DNA of 64,000 nucleotides from Larimichthys crocea (Eukaryota > Chordata > Actinopteri > Sciaenidae), in NCBI RefSeq assembly GCF_000972845.2, contig NC_040017.1:28685391-28749390 (forward strand), in the 5' to 3' direction. Below are positions 55,198-64,000 of the stretch, piece by piece. Position 1 is the first letter of the stretch; each line of letters opens with the position of its first letter. A program made the position numbers and the translations under genes. The notes under the pieces were generated by a model. That model was not told the DNA's origin. It did not search any database and saw only the letters and a list, made by a program, of their open reading frames with translations.

Positions 55198-56217
55198 CTA
55201 AATGTTGCTCAGACTCTGGGCGGTGGTCAGGGATCTCCTCGCCCCTCTTCCCGACAGTTTTCTCAGCAGCGACTCTCTGAAGATTCGGCACATCAGGAAG
55301 TAGATGATGGGGTCGAGGCAGACATTGAGCGCTGACAGGAAGAGCGTCCCCTCCTTCAGCTGGAACAGCAGGAAGCGGGTGTGCTCGCTAAAGTCTGATG
55401 CCGGCATCTGGCTCAGAGTGTACGGCACGCGGCACACATGGTAGGGCACGAAGCAGATGAAGAACACGGCCAGGATGCTGAAGATGCTGCGGTTTGACTT
55501 GCGCCGGGCATCACTGTTATTTTGGCGCACACGGCGGTATGACTGGTAGACCCGGCAAGCAATGGAAGTGTAGCAGAAGGCGAGGATCAGCAGCGTCACC
55601 CAGAACAGGCTCACACTGAAGAAGGTGGACACCCGGTGCCACTGCACGCCCAGCGGCGTCTTCAGCTTCATGCAGTGTCGTGCATTCCCCTCATGGGCCG
55701 GTCGACTGGTCAGCAGGACATTGGGGAAGACGCAGAGGAGGAGGAGGCTCCAGGTGAGGACCGCCAGCACCCGGGCGAATCCGACACTCTGCAGAAGGTG
55801 CAGTAAGGATACCCCACCTGACATGCAGGAGGCGGAGGAGGAGGAGGAGGTGTGTCGGACGATCTTGACATAACGCTCAAGGCTGATGAAGCATATGAAG
55901 AGAATCCCGACGTACATGGAGGAGTAGAAGAGCACGGCAGTATAGCGGCACGTAATCACATGGAGGTGCCATCCACCAAGGCCCAGCTGAGCCGCCGACC
56001 GGAAGGGGAAGGTGGACAGCATGAGGAGGTCAGCCACCACCATGTTCTTCAGGTAGACCACCAGACCCGAGTCACTGGGCACTCTGAAGAAGATCCAGGC
56101 AGCCACGCCATTCAGGCACATCCCCACAACAAAGATCATGAAATAGAGCGGCGGCAGGACCTGGTGGGTGAGGATGCTGCTGTAGTACGATTGGTTGGTG
56201 GAGTTGAGGGGCTCCAT
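55198..56217 (-). CDS. gpr87: GPR87-like class A GPCR
   Basis: A single coding exon of 339 residues; the family is a probable lipid/nucleotide receptor group in the plasma membrane. Diagnostic strings shared with GPR87 as I remember it: CRYTAVLFY after ECL1, L-K-T-P-L-G-V in ECL2, P-Y-H-V-C-R-V-P-Y-T-L-S-Q, and M-C-R-I-F after TM7. Landmarks: N36, D63, C90, E114-R115-Y116, W156, C182, H260-V-C-R263, K288 and DPIIY. As in GPR87, and unlike P2Y12/13/14, ECL3 and the N-terminus have no Cys. The start is the Met directly after the acceptor TTTGTGTGTTTCCAG. ICL2 carries a Ser-rich insertion of about a dozen residues (HTSSSSSASCMSGG) from a GGA/TCC tract. Two N-terminal NxS/T sequons (NST, NQS). 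Confidence 0.85.
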   Translation of the reverse strand: MEPLNSTNQSYYSSILTHQVLPPLYFMIFVVGMCLNGVAAWIFFRVPSDSGLVVYLKNMVVADLLMLSTFPFRSAAQLGLGGWHLHVITCRYTAVLFYSSMYVGILFICFISLERYVKIVRHTSSSSSASCMSGGVSLLHLLQSVGFARVLAVLTWSLLLLCVFPNVLLTSRPAHEGNARHCMKLKTPLGVQWHRVSTFFSVSLFWVTLLILAFCYTSIACRVYQSYRRVRQNNSDARRKSNRSIFSILAVFFICFVPYHVCRVPYTLSQMPASDFSEHTRFLLFQLKEGTLFLSALNVCLDPIIYFLMCRIFRESLLRKLSGRGARRSLTTAQSLSNI

Positions 56218-56221
56218 CCCT

Positions 56222-57240
56222 GGAAACACACAAACAAACACAGGTTGAACATCATGATAACAGACATGTTCGTTGCTTTTTGTTTATATAAGTAAAACCT
56301 GATTCTGATGAAGATGATCGTGATTCTTCCTCTTGAAGACACATTTAGTGCCATGAAGGAAGCTACTGAGAGTTCCTGCTTGCGCTTCGTGGCACATTAT
56401 TCAACCAGTTACGTCTTATTGCCACTCGGCACCATTAACAACAGGCCAGAAATTGAGTTTTTGTACTGTACGTATCTGTTTTAAATATGTTACAACGGGT
56501 AGGAGACCCTGTGGCAGACCCAAAACTTGTTGGAGGGACTACATAGACTACGTAGACTTTTAATAACGGCCAATACATCGAACAAAAGCAGCTTCCGTCG
56601 GCTGAAACTCCCCAAAGACGCCTTTTATGTTCATGAGGTGAACTGTTTACACTGAGGCACATGCACAAATAAAAAGTGTCTTGAACTCTTGTTTGTCCTG
56701 CTGCTCACACACACTTCCGTCCTCTACTGATTCATCCCAGTCCAACAAACACTCAGGTACCTCCTTCATCCACTCCTATAACAACATTTACACTCGGCGT
56801 TGACGGAGGAGGACGACACCGGCCCACTTTTGTTTTCCTGATGCGTTTATTTTAAGCCCTCAGTTCTGACCTGACCCAGTCACTCAGACCTGGTCTGGTC
56901 CTGGTCTCAGTGACTGCAAAGTTAATATCAAAAACAAAAACACTATCTGCCCTCTGGCTTCCTGTGTTTATGTGGAGCTAAATACTTTACATGAAACAGC
57001 AATAAAAAGAACTTTCAGATCATAACAAACAGGAATCTTTCTGCAATAAAACAGCTGCAGTTTATAAACCACATCCAGCTCACACACAGCTGAACAACTC
57101 CTCTTGGATGTCCTCATAGTCGCGGGGTTAAAGTCCTCATGAAGTCATCAAGTACTCTAGTATCTGGAGCAAAAAGGTCATTTTCAGGTGAATATACCGT
57201 AAAATACACTGGATCGGTAACTTAATACTTGCATTTCCAT
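56222..57240. other. probable 5' intron of gpr87, no other gene
   Basis: No supported feature apart from the acceptor at its left edge. Confidence 0.4.
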
Positions 57241-57480
57241 TTCATAACTTTGGGCTCGGGGTTGGAAGAAATACTCTTTACAGCACATTCCTGATGGACA
57301 GTGAAGTAAACTGCTGCCAACTGTAGCTGCTGTTAGCTCATGTTAGCTCAGTCTGTTAGCCGGACTGTGAGCTCAGAGCACCGAGAGTGTTAGTGTTTGT
57401 ACCACAGACGTTTTGGACCACCGGGAAGAAGAAGAAGAAGAAGAAGAAGAAGAGGAGGTTTATAGGCCTGTAGTGCGGGG
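57240..57480 (+). repeat. composite dispersed repeat, short copy
   Basis: Order: AACTTTGGGCTC..., GATGGACAGTGAAGTAA, TGTAGCTGCTGTTAGCTCAT, then (GAA)n at 57423-57455. Same order as at 59398-60330. Confidence 0.75.
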
Positions 57481-57886
57481 GAATGCTGATGGGGAGCGGA
57501 GCATGTGTCGTGCCAGAACCGGAGCTGGGTGAGTGGGCAGTTTAGTTTGTTGGCACTTTTCAGTGTTGTGTCATACTTTTTGTGGCATGATGTAGGATGT
57601 GCTGATCAGCAGCAGGAAAGTATCAATTCTGCTTTCAGCCGCCTACGGATGCCCTGGCACAGGAAGTTATGCAATGATTTCAGATACATATTCAGAGGAA
57701 ACAAGGTCGTAGTCGTGGAGACCGATTAGATTTAGATTTGTTTACCAAAGCAGCCAGCTACAGTTGCCACATCACCGTCACACCTGCATGAGAGGTGCAT
57801 TTAGTGGAAACGTATCATCCTGACACTTTGATTACTAAACAAGAGCACAAATTGCTTTAGCCTAACCACTTACTAAAGAACTGAAG

Positions 57887-57955
57887 TTCACTGTTAGACT
57901 GGACACTGCCGGTTCAGAGGTTCTGTCGCTGTGTTCACTGTTAGACTGGACACTG
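57887..57955 (+). repeat. 47-bp minisatellite, 1-2 units
   Basis: One full and one partial copy of the dispersed 47-bp unit. Confidence 0.85.
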
Positions 57956-59047
57956 CTCAGAGTTTCTGTTCAGTCTGGCCACTGGAACGAGGCCAAAAGT
58001 GACAGTACAATGTTATTTTGGTTCTCAGTCTTGAATGTTGATGTGTGGTTTATCTGTGGTTTATCTCTCATGTCTTGGTGTGTGTGGAAGTGATGTTTGA
58101 AGAAAAAAAGAAGAAAAAAAGAAACTGAGATCAAATCGTCTTTTCCAAGTAAGAAGTATTTAAAGAAGAATGTTACGAGAAAAGGAGGTGAAATAATCTG
58201 GAAATAGAAACATGAATGACATGAATATGGAAATGACATATACACATCATTTGAATGGCAAAACTCTTTGGAAACGTGTGATTATATTATATTATATCAT
58301 ATTATATTATATATGTTATATAACATTATGTTATATTACATTATACATTTATAAAACACGACTAAACTGCAGAGTCTTCTCAGGCTATTTGAGGTTTGTG
58401 GTTATGAACCACTTCCTCATTCAAAACTTTGTGTCATTTCAAAACTAACATTTCATTAAACTTAATTAAACAATCGTTTAACTCTGAAAGGATCAGTTTA
58501 TTAATCGATTAGTCAACCAACAGAAGGTTAATTAACTTTTTTCATCATCAAATAAGTTATTCTTCATGTAAAAAATATCAAATGCTGCAAGTTCCAGCTC
58601 CTCAAACGTGAAAAATTTGATGCTTTTCTTCGTTAAATATGAAAGTTGATTAAATATCTTTTGATTCAGGAAAAAAAACATTTAAAGACGTGATTGTTGG
58701 TGGTTTTTAACTGTTGTTTGACAATTTATTCATAAAATGATTATTTAAGAATCAAAATCAATGTTTAGTTGCAGCAATAATTGTAAAATAATTCATGTTA
58801 AATACAATCAGACCTTCAGCTCCTCAAAACAAAACAAAAATGATTGTTTAACATTTTTATCATTGTAGTCCTGAGGTGATTCTGACCGGCACAAACATCT
58901 TCATAATTACTGATTTCATGCTGATTGTTTTAAGACTCCTTTAAAGCTGACAGCAGTAGGTGGTTTAAAGTTTCATTAGCCTGTCTCTGTGGTAACGTAT
59001 CTATAATAACGTAACTCTATCTGTGAAGTCAAAGTCAGAGGACTCAC
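57956..59047. other. AT-rich intergenic or intronic DNA
   Basis: Contains an ATATT tract at 58276-58352. No gene seen. Confidence 0.4.
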
Positions 59048-59170
59048 CGTGTAAAAGGCTGATGTTGCTCAGGGTCCCATGCAGTTACTCAGTGACAGTC
59101 GTGAAATGAGCCTCACAGCTCAGAGTTTGTTTAGTCCACTAAGTTCCACTTCCTGTCTTCTTCACGGCCC
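59048..59170 (-). promoter_or_regulatory. candidate 5'UTR exon of gpr87
   Basis: Minus-strand donor TTTACACG|GTGAGTCC at 59048, preceded by a stretch in which the only ATG opens a three-codon uORF (ATG GGA CCC TGA). GGAAGTGGAA (ETS-like) lies upstream. Would imply a 2.8-kb first intron. Confidence 0.35.
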
Positions 59171-59284
59171 CTCCCTCTTTGTGTTGCTCTCTCACTCTGT
59201 CAGGTCGTAATCACACAGATAAATGTTAAAATCATAAAATCCTGTTGTTGTTTTTTCACAGAGTTTGTAACTTTCCTCTGTGAC

Positions 59285-59370
59285 CTCCTGTTGACCCACT
59301 CTGACCTGTGATCAGGTGACCCACTCTGACCTGTGATCAGGTGACCCACTCTGACCTGTGATCAGGTGAA
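59285..59370. repeat. 25-bp triplicate
   Basis: Three copies of GACCCACTCTGACCTGTGAT-CAGGT. Confidence 0.9.
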
Positions 59371-59397
59371 CGGTGTCTCTGTCATTCGTACGTCTGT

Positions 59398-60640
59398 TCT
59401 CACACTATGTAACTTTGGGCTCCGGGTCGGGAGAAGTACGTAACGCTTTACGGCACTAAGTCACACAGCAGCAACTATTTCACTGATTCTGGTGAAACTG
59501 GATCATATTTTATGGAGGAAATGTTTTCTGGTTTTCCCTCTGATGTCCTCCGGCTGCTCCGCCTCAACTCTCTGTGATTTACAGAGTTTATGATGGACAG
59601 TGAAGTAACCTGCTGACAGCTGTAGCTGCTGTTAGCTCATGTTAGCTCAGTCTGTTAGCTGCTGTTAGCTCATGTTAGTCGTCTGTAGCCGCGTTAGCTC
59701 ATGTTAGCTCAGTCTGTTAGCTGTTTGTTAGCTTCAGTCTGTTAGCTGTGTTAGCTCATGTTAGCTCAGTCTGTTAGCTCAGTTAGCTCAGTCTGTTAGG
59801 CGCTGTGCATGTTAGCCTCAGTCTTTATGTTGTTAGCTTCTCGTTAGCTCTGTTAGCTCAGTTGTTAGCTCAGTCGGTTAGCTCATGTTAGCTCAGTTTT
59901 GTTAGCTCATGTTAGCTCATTGTTAGCTGTCTGTTTAGCTGCTGTTAGCTCAGTTGTTAGCCTGTTAGCTGCTGTTAGCTCATGTTAGCTCAGTCGTTAG
60001 CTCTGTTAGCTCAGTCTGTTTAGCTCATGTTAGCTCAGTCTGTTAGCGGCTCATGTTAGCTCAGTTGTTAGCTGCTGTTAGCTCAGTCTGTTAGCTGTTG
60101 TTAGCTCAGTCTGTTAGCTGCTGTTAGCTGCTGTTTACTCAGTTCTGTTAGCTGCTGTTAGCTCATGTTATCTCAGCCTGTTAGCTCAGTGTTAGCTCAG
60201 TCTGTTAGCTGCTGTTAGCTCAGTCTGTTAGCTGCTGTTAGCCGTGTTAGTGCTGTTAGCTTAGTTTCTTGAGCTGCTGAAGGAAGGAAGAAGAAGACAA
60301 GAAGAAGAAGAAGAAGAAGAAGAGGTTTACAGCAGTCAGCAGCTTTCTATGGGACATGATGGCAGAGGAGAAGAGAGTGAAGAGGACGCTGACGGAGGAA
60401 GCTAAGAAGAACACAGAGAAGAGCGAGCAAGAAGCCGCCGACAAGAGTAAATGTGGGACTACTTTATGGTTGGTGGAGCTTGGTGAAATAAAAGGCTGAA
60501 AGACAGACGCCGAGCTGGGCTGACTGCTGCTGGACTAGGCAGTGAGATCAGCTGCTGCTGGTTCTGGTTCTGGTTCTGGGCTGACTGCTGCTGGGGACCT
60601 GGATGATGATTGGCAGGTAGCAAAGTCGTCGACTCGCTTC
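59398..60640 (+). repeat. composite dispersed repeat, longest copy
   Basis: Parts in order: AACTTTGGGCTCCGGGTCGG, GTGAAACTGGATCATATTTT, GATGGACAGTGAAGTAA, a TTAGCT minisatellite (59590-60256), (GAA)n (60296-60326), a coding-like M-A-E-E-K-R-V-K-R-T-L-T-E-E-A-K-K segment at 60357-60440, and a distal block GAAATAAAAGGCTGAAAGAC to GATGATGATTGGC. Pieces of the same element occur at 3290, 14411, 19083, 20040 and 57240. Confidence 0.75.
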
Positions 60641-62247
60641 AGTACAGCTGAACATCTTTACCACAGCGGTCGGTCCACCTGTCTGCCTCTCAGCAGGTAT
60701 CAGGATGTGTTTCAGACTCTCTTCGTCCATTTTTAGCTCCCCATCTTTCCACTTTTAGTCTCGTCCCCCGTCCTCACTTCCTGTCTCTCTTCCACTGTCA
60801 GCGGCTGCCGTCCACCTGTTTGGTTAAAACACTGCGTTATATTTAGAAGCACTGTTCTCCACCTTCAGTGAAGTGATACTCAGAGATATTTAAGCACTAT
60901 CACGTGAGATGGAGCGCTGTTATCCTGAATATGAGCACGTGGCGATTCTGTTGAATAATCACAGTGTGCTGATATTCAGCGTAACAGAACGGCCTCAGTG
61001 AACAACAAGAGTCTGTTGACGTCTCTTTGGTGGAAATATCAGTTTCTCGTCTTGACGTTCTGATGAAATCAAACATGTTGAACGTTATCAGAAGAGGAAG
61101 CAGGAAACCGGGTAGTTACTTTACTAAGAGCTGAAAAAACGACAGACGCAGCTCTTATATTAGAGAGAAACCTTCACGTACTGCACATCCCTGAGCCTCC
61201 AACCCATCGTAGAGAAACAGTTGATCTTTGTGGATTATACTGGAGTGACAGTGTGACAGCGCTGTGACGGACAACATGGAAACTTTGTGTAATTTGTGGT
61301 TGAAGTGTTTTTCCGTCTTCCACCCACGCCGCCTCACGCCGCTCTGGAGGAGAATGGGAGGAAGAGGAAGGAATCCAGCGGGGAAGAGGAAGATGTCAGA
61401 CACGAGAGGAGGAAGTGGAGCATCTCTGTTCATCTCTGCTGAAACAACATCTGCACAGCTGGAGGGACGGGTGACCTTTGACCTTTGTTCAGATGAAAAG
61501 GATCCACGTCCATCGGAAGCTTTAATGAGTCAGGTCGACGTGATCATAGAGGAAACTCTGAATGTAGGTGGAGCACCAGCAGGTAGAGCACCGAGACCAA
61601 GAGACGGTGCCGAGTCTGAAGTCCGTCAGCTGTTCCGGTGCCGGCCCCTGGCGAGGACTTCATCTTCGCTGCCTGTGGAAAGTCTTTCCAGCATTGATGT
61701 GCATTTGTTCACCACATCAGTGAACCTGCGTGTGTTTTCCTTTGGCACCATCGAGTGGTTGAAGTTTGTGTTTTCAGTGAAATGACTCAGACAACGTGAC
61801 GTCGTGATCTGACTTTTCATCTGTTCATCACCACAGGAGGATAAAATGAAAATCACGGTGATAGATACTTATTTTGATATTTCTAACTACCTGAACAAAA
61901 CAGTGACTAACATATAAGTGTTTACATGACATCAAAAATATATTAAATGAATTAGGTGTGGTGTGTGTACAGGAATTTGACTCATACAGTTTAAAAGACA
62001 AGGGACATGACAGGAAGACGCAAAAACATAAAAACATGAAACATAAACAAGGAAAATAACTATATACATATTTGAAAGTTATATTTGCATAAATATTGAT
62101 ATGGACATGTGTATATATCTATAGACATCTGTAAACTGGCTAAAGGACTGATGATGTGCAATGAAAAGTTATTTTTTAATCAGTTTGTTTGTTTTTGGCA
62201 GAAATCGGCTTCGGATTATTATTGTTGTTTATATAATATGTTAGAAT
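60641..62247. other. intergenic, one long open frame
   Basis: Nothing recognised apart from the frame at 61276-61785, listed separately. Confidence 0.4.
61276..61785 (+). CDS. unrecognised 169-codon open frame
   Basis: Longest open frame outside the receptor exons, starting at an ATG (M-E-T-L-C-N-L-W-L-K). The product is rich in Arg, Ser and Gly with no membrane segment, and I see no domain. No splice context or Kozak-like support is evident, so it may be a chance frame in GC-richer DNA. Confidence 0.2.
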   Translation: METLCNLWLKCFSVFHPRRLTPLWRRMGGRGRNPAGKRKMSDTRGGSGASLFISAETTSAQLEGRVTFDLCSDEKDPRPSEALMSQVDVIIEETLNVGGAPAGRAPRPRDGAESEVRQLFRCRPLARTSSSLPVESLSSIDVHLFTTSVNLRVFSFGTIEWLKFVFSVK

Positions 62248-62253
62248 AATAAC

Positions 62254-62295
<42 letters not shown>

Positions 62296-62296
62296 C
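62248..62296. repeat. (AAT)n microsatellite
   Basis: ATA/ATT trinucleotides, palindromic (AATAAT...ATTATT). Confidence 0.95.
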
Positions 62297-62375
62297 ATCT
62301 TGCCATTGAAGTGTCTAATCTATCTATGCTATCAGTTCCAGTGATCCGGTCCGGGTTTTCTTTCCTCCCAGTCAG

Positions 62376-62532
62376 GTCCTTCTTTCCTCTCCGGGTTTTC
62401 CCGCTCTCCTCCTCTCCGCTCCTCTCCGGGTTTTCCCGCTCTCCTCCTCTCTCCTCCTCTCGGCTCCTCTCCGGGTTTTCCCGCTCTCCTCCTCTCTGCT
62501 CCTCTCCGGGTTTTCCCGCTCTCCTCCGCTGG
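62376..62532. repeat. minisatellite CTCTCCGGGTTTTCCCGCTC
   Basis: Four tandem copies of about 40 bp with CTCCTCCTCT spacers, about 150 bp upstream of the SHKBP1-like start codon. Confidence 0.92.
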
Positions 62533-62624
62533 GCAGGAAGTCGCCTCACAGAGGAACGGAAGCTGACTTTGTGGTAAAATGGATGAACTGTTCGGGTTTT
62601 TGTAGTTTTTGTAGTTTTTAGCGT

Positions 62625-62675
62625 CCTCCGTGTTCCTCCTCCGTGTTCCTCCTCCGTGTTCCTCCTCCGTGTTCA
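62625..62675. repeat. CGTGTTCCTCCTC repeat in 5'UTR
   Basis: Four copies of a 15-bp CCTCCTCCGTGTT unit, ending 5 bp before the start codon. Confidence 0.9.
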
Positions 62676-63070
62676 GAGGATGTCGAACTCGGCGAGGAGC
62701 GGAGACATCATCCACCTGAATGTCGGCGGGAAGAGGTGAGCAGCGGGGCGGTGCGGGGCGGTGCGGGCTAACCGGGCTGAGCTTCGCTCGGCGGGTCATT
62801 GTGCTCTGTTGATCCGGGCAGTGAGCGCTGTCAGCCGGCGTCCACTCTGTAACACCGCGGTGATGTAGTCAGCACGGAGTGACGTCACAGAGTTAATTAA
62901 TTACACCTTGAAGTGAGTCCGAGTGACGTCACGACGAAGTTAAGCCGGGGAGCTCGCGCGTGTCCGACAATGGAACCAGGGGAGCTAGCCGCTCGCGCTA
63001 GCTGCGCTCTGTTGTTAAACACGCGCAGTGACGTCACGAGCAAAGTTGGCACGTTCGATGACGTAAGCAC
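62640..63070. promoter_or_regulatory. CpG island at the SHKBP1-like first exon
   Basis: GC- and CpG-rich, with GGGGCGGTGCGGGGCGG just after the exon and several TGACGTCA-type CRE sites (GTGACGTCAC near 62880, 62924 and 63029). A housekeeping-type promoter is likely. Confidence 0.6.
62680..62735 (+). CDS. shkbp1: first coding exon of SHKBP1/KCTD3-type BTB protein (partial)
   Basis: Encodes M-S-N-S-A-R-S-G-D-I-I-H-L-N-V-G-G-K plus AG of an Arg codon, then donor GTGAGC. I-H-L-N-V-G-G-K-R is the opening strand of the BTB/T1 domain, and the exact form G-(E/D)-(V/I)-I-H-L-N-V-G-G-K-R fits SHKBP1 best, with KCTD3 (I-V-Q-L-N-V-G-G-T-R) next. SHKBP1 binds SH3KBP1/CIN85 and affects EGFR turnover; both proteins have BTB plus WD-type repeats. 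The next exon (expected to start F-S-T-S-R-Q) is not found before the window end. The ATG sits in a CpG island. Confidence 0.68.
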
Positions 63071-63378
63071 GTCAGAAGTTTGAATTAACGGTCAGCCTGT
63101 CCGATAATGGAACTCATCTTTTAATATTTAAAATAAATAAATTAAACATTTATGAGCTGCTCTGTGTCGAGACTGATCGAACTGATTCATCATTACTAAA
63201 GTTTTTAATGCTGCAGCAGCAGAACGTGTTCAAAGAGTTCGAGTCTTTTTCTGAATCGGATCACCGACTCTTGGACGGTAAACTGAAACTAATCGTTTAG
63301 TTTCTGGACGAAGGAGCCGCAGTGTGTGCTGCTCGTCACAGCCTGACCTCCACCAGGCGCTCGAGTCAGTGTTACAAA
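63071..63378 (+). other. intron 1 of SHKBP1-like gene
   Basis: No exon seen. The intron continues past the window end. Confidence 0.5.
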
Positions 63379-63465
63379 TAGGGCTGCCACAAACGATTAT
63401 TTTGATAGTCGATTAATCACCGATTATTTTTCAATTAGTCGACTAATCGGATCGTACGTAAATTG

Positions 63466-63500
<35 letters not shown>

Positions 63501-63628
63501 CAGGGAGGCAGACGCGGCAGTGGAAGAAGCAAAGTAAACAAAAAACGATGTGTCGACTACTAAATTAGTTGTTGACGATTTTGTTCGTCGACATAATCGT
63601 GACTAATCGACTAATCGTGGCAGCCCTA
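63379..63628. mobile_element. complete hAT-type MITE, 250 bp
   Basis: Ends TAGGGCTGCCAC...GTGGCAGCCCTA are inverted repeats that continue inward as ATTAGTCGACTAATC-like blocks. Flanked by 8-bp target duplications GTTACAAA and GTTTCAAA (one mismatch). Contains a (GT)n tract at 63470-63500. No coding capacity. Confidence 0.88.
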
Positions 63629-63636
63629 GTTTCAAA

Positions 63637-64000
63637 CCCCGCCGGCTCTACCGAGGTCCAGTTCAGAAGCGGGCCTCAGACAGGAAGGCAGACACAGAAA
63701 CAGAACAGAGAATCCTGTGGATTTTCAAAATAAAACACCCTGTGCAAAGTGCCGGTGGTAAAAACAGACAGAAGAGAAACAAATGAAGCACGTAGCATGT
63801 TTAGAAGAACATGAACCGGGAAAATAACAAAGTCCACGGACCAGAACAGAGACAGAGACGTGTCCTGCATGAAAATGAACGAATCACTCACTGAGACGAC
63901 TCGTTACTCAGAGTCATAGAAAAGATTAGTTCAAATGGAACGACACGTTCATGACCGTCACGTGCTGACTCTGTTTGACTGTGACAAAGCTGGCTCTTCT
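63637..64000. other. intronic, nothing seen
   Basis: No supported feature to the window end. Confidence 0.4.

Noticed and set aside
55852..56295. 147-codon plus-strand frame opposite gpr87
   Set aside because: Antisense shadow of the receptor exon.

Overview
This is vertebrate nuclear DNA, almost certainly from a ray-finned (teleost) fish. The evidence is short introns with GT/AG ends, very many (CA)n microsatellites and minisatellites, fish-type Tc1 and hAT transposon remnants, intron-containing tRNA-Arg(TCT) genes, and orthologues of the P2Y12-group receptor neighbourhood (gpr171 and gpr87). Gene models were read by eye from splice signals, reading frame and remembered family motifs. No database search was run.

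Layout. (1) 1-17 kb: a repeat-rich stretch with six intact tRNA-Arg(TCT) genes (595-3255 and 8065-8156), several decayed copies, many satellites and a Tc1 transposase fossil. I see no convincing protein gene here. (2) 17.2-18.9 kb: gpr171 on the minus strand, with four coding exons. (3) 22.2-53.4 kb: a tandem array of eight class A receptors of the GPR34/P2Y12 type, called copies A to H here. A-E are on the minus strand and F-H on the plus strand; E and F stand head to head across an inversion breakpoint near 44.59 kb. All eight share one plan: a noncoding first exon, a 45-codon exon 1, a 116-bp intron, an exon 2 ending inside the N-R-Y motif, and an exon 3 with TM4 to the tail. Copies B and C sit in a near-perfect 4,004-bp tandem duplication. 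(4) 55.2-56.2 kb: a gpr87-like receptor on the minus strand. (5) 57-62.5 kb: satellites and copies of a composite dispersed repeat. (6) 62.68 kb to the end: a CpG-rich promoter and the first coding exon of an SHKBP1/KCTD3-type BTB protein on the plus strand, whose other exons lie beyond the window, plus a complete hAT-type MITE.

How the parts fit. In mammals GPR171, P2RY14, GPR87, P2RY13 and P2RY12 form one cluster of nucleotide/lipid-type, mostly Gi-coupled receptors. Here gpr171 and gpr87 flank a lineage-specific expansion. Its N-terminal exon and cytoplasmic core are almost invariant, while the extracellular loops, HxxR motif, ECL3 cysteine and C-terminal tail vary between copies. Five copies also share a promoter-like motif at an almost fixed distance from the first splice donor. 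This is the most interesting system in the window: a receptor family that looks homogenised by gene conversion at one end and diversified at its ligand-facing and tail regions. Ligands cannot be read from the sequence.
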